Assembly (NCBI RefSeq): GCF_900104485.1
Contig: NZ_FMXQ01000001.1
Span: 124,001 to 188,000 of the forward strand
Direction: 5' to 3'
Source: Bauldia litoralis
GTDB lineage: Bacteria; Pseudomonadota; Alphaproteobacteria; Rhizobiales; Kaistiaceae
Length of the DNA stretch: 64,000 nucleotides
The notes under the pieces are model-generated. The model was not told where the DNA came from, did not search any database, and saw only the letters and a program-made list of their open reading frames with translations. Made by a program: the position numbers and the translations under genes. Of this stretch, positions 38,172-48,648 are shown piece after piece; the stretch's first letter is position 1; every line of letters begins with the position of its first letter.

Positions 38172-39416
38172 TTAGCGGCTGGCCTCCAGATGCTTCAAGA
38201 CCTTCACCGAGTCGACCCCATCGGGGACGAGACCGACCTTCAGCTGATAGTCGCGAATCGCGCCGCGGCTTCCGCTGCCGATCTTACCGTCGATTGGGCC
38301 ATCATAATGGCCTTTCGAGGCCAGGAGCTTCTGCAACTGCTCCTTTTCGGCGCTCGTCAACGCCCGCTCGTCACGGGGCCATGAGGCCTGGAAGGTGTCG
38401 CCGCCGCGCAACCGGTCGGACAGGTGCCCGACCGCCAGGGCGTAGAAGTCCGAATTGTTGTACCGCTTGATAACGCTGAAATTCTTGATCAGCACGAAGG
38501 CCGGCCCCTGTGCGCCGGCCGGCGCGAACAGCGTCGCCGAATCGCCGGGGCGCGGGAAATTCTTGCCGCCGACCCGCCGCACACCGAGCTTCTGCCACTC
38601 GCCAAGCGACTTGCTGCCGGCGCCATGCAGGAGCTTGTAGTTGAAGCCTCGGGTGAACTCGACTTCGTAGCCCCAGGTCTCGCCGTCGCGCCAGCCCATC
38701 TTGTCGAGATAGGCCGCGGCCGAGGCCAGCGCATCGATCGGCGAGCGCCAGATGTCGCGTCGCCCGTCGCCGTCAAAGTCGACCGCATAGGCGTTGTAGG
38801 TGGTCGGGATGAACTGGGTATGGCCCATCGCCCCGGCCCAGGAGCCGGTCATCGCCGCAGGCGAGACGTCGCCGCGCTGCAGGATCTTCAACGCCGCGAC
38901 GAGCTGCGTCCGGCCGAATTTCGAGCGGCGGCCGCCCTGGTAGGCGAGCGTCGCCAGCGACCGGATCGTGCTCTTGACGATCTTGGGATTCTCCAGAACC
39001 TCGCCGTAGTGGGATTCGATGCCCCAGATAGCGACGAAATAGTGCCGGTCGACCCCGTATTTCCGCTCGATGGCGGCAAGCTGCGGCGCATATTGCAGCA
39101 GCAGCGCCTTGCCCTTGGTGATCCGGTCGTCGGTCACCGTGATGTCGAGATAGTCCCAGATCTGCGACTTGAACTCCGCCTGCGAGCCGGCCTTCTTGAG
39201 CACGTCGGGATCGGGTGTGAAGTTGCCGAGCGCCTGTTCGTAGACGCTCCACGAAATGCCAGCGGCCTTGGCCGTCGGCCAGAAGGACTTGACCCACTGC
39301 GACGGGCTTGCGGCGGCCGCCTGGGCGGCGCCGGCAAAGATCACGAGTGCGATGCCCGCCAGGGGCAGTCCGAAGAACCGCCGAAACCGGCGACCGGTAT
39401 CGTTCCCGGTGGTCAT
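38172..39416 (-). CDS. MltB-family lytic murein transglycosylase with peptidoglycan-binding domain
   Basis: A 414-residue exported protein. The signal peptide (LPLAGIALVIFAGAAQAAAA) is followed by the lytic transglycosylase domain with the catalytic Glu in VAIWGIESHYGEV, SWAGAMGHTQFIPTTYNAYA, DFDGDGRRDIW and SAAAYLDKMGW. A C-terminal peptidoglycan-binding domain (EKEQLQKLLASKGHYDGPID) ends it. It cuts the glycan chain to 1,6-anhydro products in the periplasm. The ATG at 39416 has GAAAGGTGA upstream; the longer frame lacks a signal peptide start. Confidence 0.94.
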   Translation of the reverse strand: MTTGNDTGRRFRRFFGLPLAGIALVIFAGAAQAAAASPSQWVKSFWPTAKAAGISWSVYEQALGNFTPDPDVLKKAGSQAEFKSQIWDYLDITVTDDRITKGKALLLQYAPQLAAIERKYGVDRHYFVAIWGIESHYGEVLENPKIVKSTIRSLATLAYQGGRRSKFGRTQLVAALKILQRGDVSPAAMTGSWAGAMGHTQFIPTTYNAYAVDFDGDGRRDIWRSPIDALASAAAYLDKMGWRDGETWGYEVEFTRGFNYKLLHGAGSKSLGEWQKLGVRRVGGKNFPRPGDSATLFAPAGAQGPAFVLIKNFSVIKRYNNSDFYALAVGHLSDRLRGGDTFQASWPRDERALTSAEKEQLQKLLASKGHYDGPIDGKIGSGSRGAIRDYQLKVGLVPDGVDSVKVLKHLEASR

Positions 39417-39581
39417 GATGATCACCTTTCGTCGAGCTGCCGCCCCGCCCGAATGCTTGGAGCAAAAATAGTCTGCGTGAGGAGCGCGGCAACCCCCCTT
39501 TAACGATGATGTTAGGGCCAGATTGGGACAAAACGGCGTTAACAACCGGTAAAATCCACGGAATATGCCGCCGAAATCGAC

Positions 39582-40571
39582 CTAGCGCTGGTTCCGCCTG
39601 ACCAGCGATTCTTCCCATTTGAGGGCGCTGGCGACAATTGCGTCGAGATCGTCGAATCGCGGCTGCCAGCCCAGTTCGCGGGAAATCCGCTCGCGCGAGG
39701 CGACGATCGCCGCCGGATCGCCGGGCCGGCGCGGCCCGAGATCGACCCGGAAATCGTCGCCGGACACCCGTTTGACCGTCTCGACGACCTCGAGAACCGA
39801 GAAACCGTGGCCGTAGCCGCAATTGGCGACGAGATTCGCCCCGCCGTCCCGCAGGTAGCGCAGTGCGTCGCCATGGGCGGCGACCAGGTCGCTGACATGG
39901 ATGTAGTCGCGCACCCCGGTTCCGTCGTCGGTCGGATAGTCGGTGCCGAACACCGTCAGGCTGTCGCGCTTGCCGAGCGCCGCCTCGCAAGCGACCTTGA
40001 TCAGGTGGGTGGCGCCCCGGGTCGATTGCCCGGTCCGGCCCTTCGGATCGGCCCCGGCGACGTTGAAATAACGCAGCGCCGCGTAGGTGAATCCGTGCGC
40101 CGCCGAGGCGTCGGCCAGCATCATCTCGGTCATCAGCTTGGACCGCCCATAGGGCGATTCCGGCGCCAGCGGCGCATCCTCGGAGACCGGATAGGTTTCC
40201 GGCGTGCCGTAGACCGCCGCGGTCGAGGAGAAGATGAAGTTGCCGACCCCGCCGCGCACCGCCGCCTCGATCAGCGTCCGCGACTTGACCGTGTTGTTGA
40301 GGTAGTAGCCGAGCGGATCGGCGACCGATTCCGGCACCACGATCGAACCGGCAAAATGGACGATGGCATCGACGCCGTTCTCACCAATCACCCGGTCGAG
40401 CAGGTCGAGATCGCCACAATCGCCCTGGACCAGGCTGGCTTCCGGCGCGATCGCCCAGTCGAAGCCGGTGGTCAGGTTGTCGAGCACGACCACGTCTTCC
40501 CCGGCATCGGTGAGATGCCAGACCATGTGACTGCCGATATATCCGCCGCCGCCGGTGACCAGAACGCTCAT
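39582..40571 (-). CDS. galE: UDP-glucose 4-epimerase
   Basis: A 329-residue short-chain dehydrogenase-like epimerase that interconverts UDP-glucose and UDP-galactose using bound NAD+. The NAD site is VTGGGGYIGSHMVWHL; the active-site Ser and Tyr-x-x-x-Lys appear in FSSTAAVYG and SPYGRSKLMTE; ALRYFNVAGADP is a GalE signature. The ATG at 40571 fits the family. It is divergent from galU, and both supply UDP-sugars for surface polysaccharide. Confidence 0.96.
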   Translation of the reverse strand: MSVLVTGGGGYIGSHMVWHLTDAGEDVVVLDNLTTGFDWAIAPEASLVQGDCGDLDLLDRVIGENGVDAIVHFAGSIVVPESVADPLGYYLNNTVKSRTLIEAAVRGGVGNFIFSSTAAVYGTPETYPVSEDAPLAPESPYGRSKLMTEMMLADASAAHGFTYAALRYFNVAGADPKGRTGQSTRGATHLIKVACEAALGKRDSLTVFGTDYPTDDGTGVRDYIHVSDLVAAHGDALRYLRDGGANLVANCGYGHGFSVLEVVETVKRVSGDDFRVDLGPRRPGDPAAIVASRERISRELGWQPRFDDLDAIVASALKWEESLVRRNQR

Positions 40572-40708
40572 GGCGCGGTTATACGGAACCGGCGGGCGGC
40601 GTCCAGCCGATCCTTTCGCCACAGGCCAAAAAAGGAACGCTGGTAACCAAAATGTATTATCCGCCGGTCAATAGTCAGCCAAACCAGATCAGATCGAGGT
40701 AACGCGCC

Positions 40709-41593
40709 GTGCCAGCACCTATCCGCAAAGCAGTCTTCCCCGTCGCCGGACTCGGCACCCGCTTCCTGCCCGCGACCAAGGCCATGCCCAAGGAAATGCT
40801 GACCGTCGTCGATCGTCCGCTGATCCAGTATGTCGTCGATGAGGCGCGCGCCGCCGGCATCGAGCATTTCATTATGGTCACCGGCCGCAACAAGGTCGTG
40901 ATCGAGGACCATTTCGACGTCGCCTACGAACTCGAGGCGACCCTGAAGGAGCGCGGCAAGCTCGAGGCGCTCGAAGGCCTCCGCCGCGACCAGGCCGGCG
41001 CCGGCGACATGACCTTCACCCGCCAGCAGGAGCCACTCGGTCTTGGCCATGCCGTCTGGTGCGCCCGCGAAATCGTCGGCAACGAGCCCTTCGCCGTGAT
41101 CCTCCCCGACATGATCATGCGCGGCGAGACCAGCTGCCTCGAACAGATGATGACGACCTATAACGAAACCGGCGGCAACCTCGTCTCGGTCGAGGAATGC
41201 GACCCGTCCGAGACCGCCAGCTACGGCATTGTCGGCGTCGGCGAGGCGGTCGGCGACGCCTTCCGCATGACCTCGATGGTCGAGAAGCCGAAGCCGGAGG
41301 ACGCACCGTCCAACCTTTACATCACCGGCCGCTACATCCTGCAGCCGGAGATTTTCGACCTGCTCGGCGAGGGCCGGCGCGGCGCCGGCAACGAGATCCA
41401 GATCACCGACGCCATGCTGCGCCTGCTCGAGACCCAGCCCTTCTACGCCTCCCCGTTCAAGGGGCGGACCTTCGACTGCGGCTCGAAGCTCGGCTTCCTC
41501 GCGGCAAACGTCGCCTTTGCGCTGGAGCGCGAGGAGCTGGCCGGCGATTTCGCTGCCGAGGTTCGCGCTCTCCTCGAAGCCTCGGGACGCTGA
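40709..41593 (+). CDS. galU: UTP-glucose-1-phosphate uridylyltransferase
   Basis: A 294-residue nucleotidyl transferase that makes UDP-glucose. Signature stretches are [46 protein letters not shown] and [20 protein letters not shown]. The start is GTG ([13 protein letters not shown] follows). It is divergent from galE with a 137-bp gap that should hold both promoters. The product UDP-glucose is the substrate of GalE. Confidence 0.96.
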   Translation: MPAPIRKAVFPVAGLGTRFLPATKAMPKEMLTVVDRPLIQYVVDEARAAGIEHFIMVTGRNKVVIEDHFDVAYELEATLKERGKLEALEGLRRDQAGAGDMTFTRQQEPLGLGHAVWCAREIVGNEPFAVILPDMIMRGETSCLEQMMTTYNETGGNLVSVEECDPSETASYGIVGVGEAVGDAFRMTSMVEKPKPEDAPSNLYITGRYILQPEIFDLLGEGRRGAGNEIQITDAMLRLLETQPFYASPFKGRTFDCGSKLGFLAANVAFALEREELAGDFAAEVRALLEASGR

Positions 41594-41601
41594 GCCGGAC
41601 T

Positions 41602-43092
41602 CTAGCGATAGACCCGAAGGTCGATGCGCAGGGTGTCAGAGGTGTAGTCGCTTGAGCGGTCGGTGCTCTGTCGCCACTCATGCACGAATCCGGCTGCGAG
41701 TTCCGTGTAGCGATTGATCTGCCAGGTCGCGTCGACGCCCATCTGGTAGGTCCAGTCGACCTCGTCGGTCCCCTGGAAGCGCTCGTAGCGAACGCCGGCG
41801 TCAGCGCCGAACTCGACATTCGCCCGCCACGCATAGGACAGGCCAAGCGCACCGTCATAGACGACAGAGCCCGAGGAATCGCGATCCGTGGTCGGGTTGA
41901 GCGAACTCGCAAGCACCGTTGTCACCGTCACCAGTTCGGTCGGCGACCAGGCCAGTTCGCCATCCACCGTCATCGCCGACAGGGGGTCCAGCGCCTTGTC
42001 GTCGAAGGTCTCCCGCAGGTAGCCGAGCGCGATCTCGCCGGATGTCACCGGCGACCGGTCGAAGGCGAATCCGGCGCGCAATCCGTCGCCATGGCTGGTG
42101 CGGACAATCCCGTCGTCGTCGGTGCGGCGATCGTAGACGCGGTTGGTCAGCACGCCCTCCACGAACGGCACGAAGGCCCGCGTCACCTCGTAGCCGGCGC
42201 GCAGGCGCCCGGTGTAGAGCGTGTTGTCGCGGTCGCCCTGATCGATGCGCTCGCCGCCCGATCGGGCGTCGCCATAGGTCGACCGGTTCGAACTCGCCCC
42301 GAGGGTGAAAACGTGCCGGCCGAAGGCCCCCGACAGGGCCGCCGAATTGTCAAACCGGTAGACATCCGGCGGCTTGTCTACGCCGCCCGGCAGGTTGGGA
42401 TCGGACAGGCTTTCCCGGCCGTAGCGATAGCCCGACAACAGGTCCGCGTTCCATCGGTCGGCAAAGTCGAGGCGCACGGTCGCCACTGCTTCTGCTTCGG
42501 GCTGGTTCTCGGAGCCGTCGGAATAGGTCTCCTGGGAGCCGCGGAGAAAGAGCGACGCTCCGTGGCGCGACCAGTCCGATTCGATCAGCAACTGCGGCTC
42601 GACAACGGCCAGCGCCGAATCGCCGCCGCCCGCGGAATCCGTCGCGTTGGTCGTGTAGCCGGTGCCAAAACCCACTTCGGGAAACAACAGGAAGCTCCCG
42701 GCCCGGATGCCGAGCGGCGCATAGGGATCGTCGTCGACGGTCCGGCGCAGGGCGTTGCCCGCAATAAGGGACGGCGGATCGGAAGTGTCGATCATCGCCT
42801 CGGCCGCGAGTCGTGGATTGGCGGTCGTCACGCTCCGGTTGATTTCGAGTCCATTGGCTTGCACGTCGGTCGTCGCGGTGAGCGCGGCTTCCTCGGCCAC
42901 CTGCTCCGCGTCACCGGCATCCTCCGCCTCGCCTCCCGCGGGCGCAACCACGCCCGCGACGCCGAAATCGGCGCTCGAAGCGCGCAGCCCCGCCACTTCG
43001 GCCAGACTTGCAGCCTCACCTCTTGCCGCTGGAGCGGCCAGAAGCGACGCGACGAAGGCGGCCTGCAGGGGTATGATGGCACTGAGACGCAT
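41602..43092 (-). CDS. Outer membrane beta-barrel protein (BBP2-type)
   Basis: A protein of about 496 residues: signal peptide (LQAAFVASLLAAPAARGEAA), a plug-like or linker region up to about residue 120, then many alternating amphipathic strands typical of a beta-barrel (for example LLIESDWSRHGASLFLRGSQ, ADRWNADLLSGYRYGRE, LAYSWRANVEFGADAGV). The end LRIDLRVYR agrees with the BBP2 group of large alphaproteobacterial barrels of unknown substrate, often near exopolysaccharide genes. It lies between galU and kdsD, which supports a surface-sugar context. The start is uncertain: ATG 43092 gives a proper signal peptide; ATG 43134 is also possible. Confidence 0.8.
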   Translation of the reverse strand: MRLSAIIPLQAAFVASLLAAPAARGEAASLAEVAGLRASSADFGVAGVVAPAGGEAEDAGDAEQVAEEAALTATTDVQANGLEINRSVTTANPRLAAEAMIDTSDPPSLIAGNALRRTVDDDPYAPLGIRAGSFLLFPEVGFGTGYTTNATDSAGGGDSALAVVEPQLLIESDWSRHGASLFLRGSQETYSDGSENQPEAEAVATVRLDFADRWNADLLSGYRYGRESLSDPNLPGGVDKPPDVYRFDNSAALSGAFGRHVFTLGASSNRSTYGDARSGGERIDQGDRDNTLYTGRLRAGYEVTRAFVPFVEGVLTNRVYDRRTDDDGIVRTSHGDGLRAGFAFDRSPVTSGEIALGYLRETFDDKALDPLSAMTVDGELAWSPTELVTVTTVLASSLNPTTDRDSSGSVVYDGALGLSYAWRANVEFGADAGVRYERFQGTDEVDWTYQMGVDATWQINRYTELAAGFVHEWRQSTDRSSDYTSDTLRIDLRVYR

Positions 43093-43256
43093 GCATCGGC
43101 CCTGGAGCAATGGCGCGGCTAAGGCCGCGCTCATGGTTGCCGAACGGTAAATACTCTTGGTTAACGAACCTTTGCGGGTCCACCGGCATGGCTTCCGCAA
43201 GGAGCCTCAAACCTGCTAGACACGGCGTCTGCGAATAACGGGAATCGAGTTCAGGC

Positions 43257-44273
43257 GTGGCAACGGCAACAGGCAGGCGAATAGGGGAAACGGCAGTTTC
43301 TCGATCGGATTCGGGGGCTGCCGGATCGGCGCGCCGCACCATCGAGACGGAACGCGCCGGACTGGTCGCGCTCCTGACCGCCCTCGACAATGGCCTGTCA
43401 GCGCCGTTTGGCCAGGCTGTCGATCTGATCCGCGACGGGCGGGGACGCGTCGTCGTCACTGGCCTGGGCAAGAGCGGCCATGTCGCGCGCAAGGTCGCCG
43501 CCACGCTCGCCTCGACCGGTACGCCGGCTTTCTTCGTTCACCCGTCGGAGGCGAGTCACGGCGATCTGGGCATGATCACCCGCGACGACGTCGTCCTGGC
43601 GATGTCGTGGTCGGGCGAGACGGCCGAGTTACGCGGTATCGTGGAATATTCCCGGCGTTTCCATATCCCGCTGATCGCGCTGACGGCGACCGAGGACAGC
43701 TCGCTCGCCCGCGAGTCGGCCATCGTCCTCCTGATGCCCCAGGTCAACGAAGCCTGCCCGCATGGTCTCGCGCCGACCACCTCGGCGATGATCCAGTTGG
43801 CGCTTGGCGACGCGCTGGCCATTGCCCTGCTCGAAAGCCGTGGCTTCACCGCCGAGAGCTTTCACGCTTTCCACCCCGGCGGCAAGCTCGGCGCCAACCT
43901 GAAATTCGTTCGCGACATCATGCATCGCGGCAACGCGCTGCCGCTGGCCTCGATCGGCACCGAGATGAGCGAGGCCATCGTCCGCACCACCGAAAAGGGC
44001 TTCGGCTGCCTCGGCATCGTCGGTGAAGACGGACGGCTGATCGGCATCGTCACCGATGGTGACCTGCGTCGTCATCTCGGCCCGGACCTCCTGACCCGTC
44101 GCGTCGAGGAAGTGATGACCAAGGCGCCGAAGACGGTGCCACCGGAGATTCTCGTCGGCGCCGCGATCGATACCCTCAACCAGGCCGCGATCACCGCCGT
44201 CTTCGTTGTCGAGGACGGCAGGCCGGTCGGTATCGTCCACATGCACGACCTGCTGCGGATCGGCGTCGTCTGA
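43257..44273 (+). CDS. kdsD: Arabinose-5-phosphate isomerase (KdsD/KpsF/GutQ family)
   Basis: A 338-residue protein with an N-terminal sugar isomerase (SIS) domain and two C-terminal CBS domains. Key stretches are VTGLGKSGHVARKVAATLAS, FFVHPSEASHGDLGMI, MSWSGETAEL and FHPGGKLGA. The CBS pair starts at IMHRGNALPL and EVMTKAPKTV. It converts ribulose-5-phosphate to arabinose-5-phosphate, the first step of KDO for lipopolysaccharide. The GTG start at 43257 (ATATGRRIGETAVS) gives a rather long N-terminus; homologues begin closer to residue 20, so an internal start is possible. Confidence 0.94.
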   Translation: MATATGRRIGETAVSRSDSGAAGSARRTIETERAGLVALLTALDNGLSAPFGQAVDLIRDGRGRVVVTGLGKSGHVARKVAATLASTGTPAFFVHPSEASHGDLGMITRDDVVLAMSWSGETAELRGIVEYSRRFHIPLIALTATEDSSLARESAIVLLMPQVNEACPHGLAPTTSAMIQLALGDALAIALLESRGFTAESFHAFHPGGKLGANLKFVRDIMHRGNALPLASIGTEMSEAIVRTTEKGFGCLGIVGEDGRLIGIVTDGDLRRHLGPDLLTRRVEEVMTKAPKTVPPEILVGAAIDTLNQAAITAVFVVEDGRPVGIVHMHDLLRIGVV

Positions 44274-44294
44274 TCGACTCCGGCCGGACGACGA

Positions 44295-44740
44295 TCAGTC
44301 GTCGATACGGTCGATTCTCAACACGGCCCCGTCATGCCCGACGACCTTGATCCGTGTCCCGGACGGCAGATCGGGCCCGGTAACCCGCCAGTTGGCGTCA
44401 TTGACCCGGACATGGCCCACACCGCCGACAATCGGTTCCGGCAGGACGTATTGCCGTCCGACCATCCCGTCGAGGCGGCGGTTGAGCATCGGTTCGTCGC
44501 TCCTTGAGCGGCGCGCGAAAAAGCGGCGCCCGACGATCACCAGCACCAGCGACAGGACGGCAAAGAGGATCAGGTCGACCTGCCATCCGAAGTCGGCGAA
44601 GAGCGCCACCGCCCCGGTGAGGATCGCGGCGATGCCGAACCAGACGAAGACGTTGCCCGGCAGGATGATCTCGAGGCCAAGCAGAACCAGGCCGGCGATC
44701 CACCATGCCCAGGGTCCGAGGTCGTCGAGCAGATCGAGGA

Positions 44741-44744
<4 letters not shown>
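44295..44744 (-). CDS. NfeD family membrane protein
   Basis: A 149-residue protein with membrane segments in the first 75 residues ([40 protein letters not shown]) and a soluble OB-fold domain (about 90-149) with [18 protein letters not shown] and [18 protein letters not shown]. NfeD proteins are partners of SPFH/stomatin proteins in membrane microdomains. Its ATG overlaps the stop of the SPFH gene (ATGA), confirming the pair. Confidence 0.92.
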
Positions 44745-45712
<968 letters not shown>

Positions 45713-45888
45713 TCCGGGGTCCTCCTTATCAATTCAGGCCGCGGCACGCGGCGGGAAGCGCAGTTTAGCGCGGATTGCGCCAAGCCTGCGGCGCTCCGGC
45801 ACATTCACACCATGATGTATGAAGTCCGTCCTACCGCGGCCACATAAATCGGCGGCTCCTGACGAAAATCCCGCGCCGAAGCGGCGTG

Positions 45889-46926
45889 TCAGAGCCAGCC
45901 GGCGACTTCGCGACGGACGAGGTGTTCAAGCATCCGCATCCCGGGCTCGCTGTCATTGAGACAGGGAATCGCCGCGTAATGTTCGCCACCGTTTTCGCGG
46001 AAGGTCTCGCCGCCCCGCATGGCGATCTCCTCCAGCGTCTCCAGGCAGTCGGCCGAAAACCCCGGCATGATCACCGCCAGCCGCTTCATCCCGCCCTTGG
46101 CAAGATCGGTCACCGTCTCCTCGAAGTAAGGCTGCAGCCACTCGGCCCGGCCGAATCGTGACTGGAAGCAGATCCTCAACCGGTCTTCCGGCCAGCCAAG
46201 CTTCTCGCGCAGGAGCCGCGTGGTCTTGTGACAATGGCAGTGATAGGGGTCGCCCTTGTCGAGATACTCGCGCGGCAACCCGTGAAACGAGGCCAGCACC
46301 GTCTCCGGCTCGAAATCGAGCCCGGCGAGGCTCGTGGTCAGCGTCTCGGCCAGCGCGTCGATATAGGCCGGATCGTCATGGTAAGGCGGCAGCGTCCGGA
46401 CCGCCGGCGGCCAGCGCATCGCCTTCAGCGTATCGAAGGCGGCGTCATTGGCGGTCGCGGTTGTCGCCGCAGCATATTGGGGATAGAGCGGCGCGATCAG
46501 AATCCGGTCGCAGCCTTGCGCCTTCATCGCCTCGATCCGCTCGCCGATCGCCGGTTCGCCATAGCGCATCGCCCAGTCGACGACGATCCCGTCGCCGGCC
46601 AGCCGCTCCGCCAGCTTCTCCGACTGGCTGCGGGTGATGGTGATCAGCGGCGCCTCGTCCCGCTCCGTATTCCACACAAGCTTGTAGGCATGCGCCGTCT
46701 TCGACGGCCGGATCGTCAGGATCACTCCGTTGAGGATCAGCCACCATAGCGGCCGCGCCACCTCGATCACCCGGTGGTCCCACAGGAACTGCTTGAGGTA
46801 GCGGCGGACCGACCAGAAATCGGTCCCCGACGGCGATCCGAGATTGGCCAGCAGCACGCCGACGCGGCCAAAGCGGACGGGCGGGTGACCGGCGGGCAGG
46901 TGACCGGGGGAGGCAGGTTCGTTCAT
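45889..46926 (-). CDS. hemH: Ferrochelatase
   Basis: A 345-residue enzyme that inserts ferrous iron in protoporphyrin IX, the last step of protoheme synthesis. Signature pieces are VGVLLANLGSPSGTD, WSVRRYLKQFLWDHRVI, MRYGEPAIGE, LIAPLYPQYAAATTATANDA, FHGLPREYLDKGDPYHCHCH (catalytic His), CFQSRFGRAEWLQPY and MPGFSADCLETLEEI (Glu). It fits the membrane-linked proteobacterial form without an iron-sulfur tail. Confidence 0.97.
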   Translation of the reverse strand: MNEPASPGHLPAGHPPVRFGRVGVLLANLGSPSGTDFWSVRRYLKQFLWDHRVIEVARPLWWLILNGVILTIRPSKTAHAYKLVWNTERDEAPLITITRSQSEKLAERLAGDGIVVDWAMRYGEPAIGERIEAMKAQGCDRILIAPLYPQYAAATTATANDAAFDTLKAMRWPPAVRTLPPYHDDPAYIDALAETLTTSLAGLDFEPETVLASFHGLPREYLDKGDPYHCHCHKTTRLLREKLGWPEDRLRICFQSRFGRAEWLQPYFEETVTDLAKGGMKRLAVIMPGFSADCLETLEEIAMRGGETFRENGGEHYAAIPCLNDSEPGMRMLEHLVRREVAGWL

Positions 46927-47090
46927 CGTGCGGGATTCGTCGCTTCTCGGATGTCGATGCTCCTAGCATAGGGTCGCACGGCCGCTAGTCCACGGGGGCG
47001 TGACACCGCGTCATAGCCCTGTAAGATTTCGCCATCACACACTGCACATATCCTCCGCCGGTCGCGGAGGCAGCAACCAAGGAGAGGCCG

Positions 47091-48590
47091 ATGAAACCGC
47101 TGTTCCGGGCTTTGGGCGCAACCGCCTGGCTGATGCTGTCCGCCGGGCCGTTGCTCGCCGAGGAAGTGACGCTGACCTTCGTCCAGACCAACGACATCGA
47201 CCGCATGGAGGAAAAGGACGGGCGCGGCGGCTTTGCCCGGCTGGCCGCCGTCATCAATGCCGAGCGGGCCAAGGGGCCGACCTTCTTCATCCATTCCGGC
47301 GACACGATCTCGCCGTCCCTGCTCTCCGGCCTTGACCGGGGCGCCCATGTCATCGACATCCTCAACCACATGGGCGTCGACATGATGGTGCCCGGCAACC
47401 ACGAATTCGACTTCGGCCCCGAGGTCTTCCGGACCCGCCTCGGCGAGGCGACCTTCCCGGTCATTTCCTCGAACCTGACCGAACCCGATGGCACCGCCCC
47501 GGCCAACACCATCGACACCAAGGTGATCGACGTCGACGGCGTCAAGGTCGGCTTCTACGGCCTGACCACCGAGGACACGGTCGTCGTGTCCAGCCCCGGC
47601 GACATCGCCATCGCCCCGGCCGTCGAGGTCGGCATCGCGAAGGCGGCGGAGCTGCGCGAAGCCGGCGCCGACATCGTCGTCGGCGTCATGCACACCCCGA
47701 TCGACGACGACATGGCGCTCGCCCGCGCCGGCGCCGGCGACCTCATCCTTACCGGCCACGACGAGCACCTGCTGACCTTCTACAACGGCCGCACGGCGAT
47801 GACGGAGTCGGAGTCGCAGGCCAATTACGTCACCATCACCCGCATGATCGTCGACAAGGAAGAGACCGACGACGGCGGCTTCGACGTCCACTGGCGGCCC
47901 GAATTCGAGATCGTCGACACCGCGACCGTCACGCCCGATCCGGAGATCGCGGCCCTGGTCAAGACCTATACCGACAAGCTGGACGCCGAACTCAAGGTCG
48001 GGATCGGCACCACCGCCACCGCCCTCGACAGCCGCCGCGCTGTCGTCCGCGGCGAGGAAGCCGCCATCGGCAACCTGATCGCCGATGCGATGCGCGAAGC
48101 GGTCGATGCCGACATCGCCATCACCAACGGCGGCGGCATCCGCGCCGACCGCGAATACGAGCCCGGCACCGAACTGACCCGCGGCGACATCCTCGCCGAG
48201 CTCCCCTTCGGCAACAAGACGGTCAAGCTGGAGCTGACCGGCGCCGATATCCGCGCCGCCCTTGAGAATGGCTTCAGCCAGGTCGAGAACGGCGCCGGGC
48301 GCTTCCCGCAGGTCTCGGGCCTGACCGTCGAGGTCAGCGTCGGCAGCCCGGCCGGCGAGCGGGTCAGGTCGGTAACGATCGGCGGCGAGCCGCTCGACGA
48401 TGCGAAGACCTACACGCTGGCCACCAACGACTACATGGCCGGCGGCGGCGATGGCTATACCGCCTTCGGCAATGGCAAGGTCCTGATCACCCCGATCGAC
48501 GCGACGCTGATGGCTTCGCAGGTGATCGACTTCATCGCCGCGCGCGGCACCGTCGAGCCGAAGGTCGAGGGCCGCATCACCATCCTCTGA
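47091..48590 (+). CDS. Exported 5'-nucleotidase/UshA-like metallophosphatase
   Basis: A 499-residue periplasmic protein with a signal peptide (FRALGATAWLMLSAGPLLA), an N-terminal calcineurin-like metallophosphatase domain and a C-terminal 5'-nucleotidase specificity domain (EEAAIGNLIADAMREAVDAD, GGGIRADREYEPG, FGNKTVKLELTGADIRAALE, MAGGGDGYTAF). The metal-binding set is QTNDID, HSGDTISPS, PGNHEFDFG, VMHTPID and LTGHDEH. In UshA the first motif is D-x-H; here it reads D-x-D, so one metal site may differ. It should release nucleosides from periplasmic nucleotides; the exact substrate is not evident. Confidence 0.9.
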   Translation: MKPLFRALGATAWLMLSAGPLLAEEVTLTFVQTNDIDRMEEKDGRGGFARLAAVINAERAKGPTFFIHSGDTISPSLLSGLDRGAHVIDILNHMGVDMMVPGNHEFDFGPEVFRTRLGEATFPVISSNLTEPDGTAPANTIDTKVIDVDGVKVGFYGLTTEDTVVVSSPGDIAIAPAVEVGIAKAAELREAGADIVVGVMHTPIDDDMALARAGAGDLILTGHDEHLLTFYNGRTAMTESESQANYVTITRMIVDKEETDDGGFDVHWRPEFEIVDTATVTPDPEIAALVKTYTDKLDAELKVGIGTTATALDSRRAVVRGEEAAIGNLIADAMREAVDADIAITNGGGIRADREYEPGTELTRGDILAELPFGNKTVKLELTGADIRAALENGFSQVENGAGRFPQVSGLTVEVSVGSPAGERVRSVTIGGEPLDDAKTYTLATNDYMAGGGDGYTAFGNGKVLITPIDATLMASQVIDFIAARGTVEPKVEGRITIL

Positions 48591-48598
48591 CAATGCAG

Positions 48599-48632
48599 AC
48601 GGCCGGGCGCCCAGATGGCGCTGCCCGGCCGT
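48599..48632. terminator. Bidirectional hairpin between two convergent genes
   Basis: ACGGCCGGGC (48599-48608) and GCCCGGCCGT (48623-48632) are perfect arms, with more pairing (GCC/GGC) inside. It lies between the stop of the phosphatase (48590) and the stop of the RTX gene (48649) and can end both messages. Confidence 0.65.
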
Positions 48633-48648
48633 TCCGCGTCCGGCTCGC

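Noticed and set aside
46923-48593. 556-codon minus-strand frame
   Set aside because: Antisense to the UshA-like gene, which has a full set of motifs on the plus strand.
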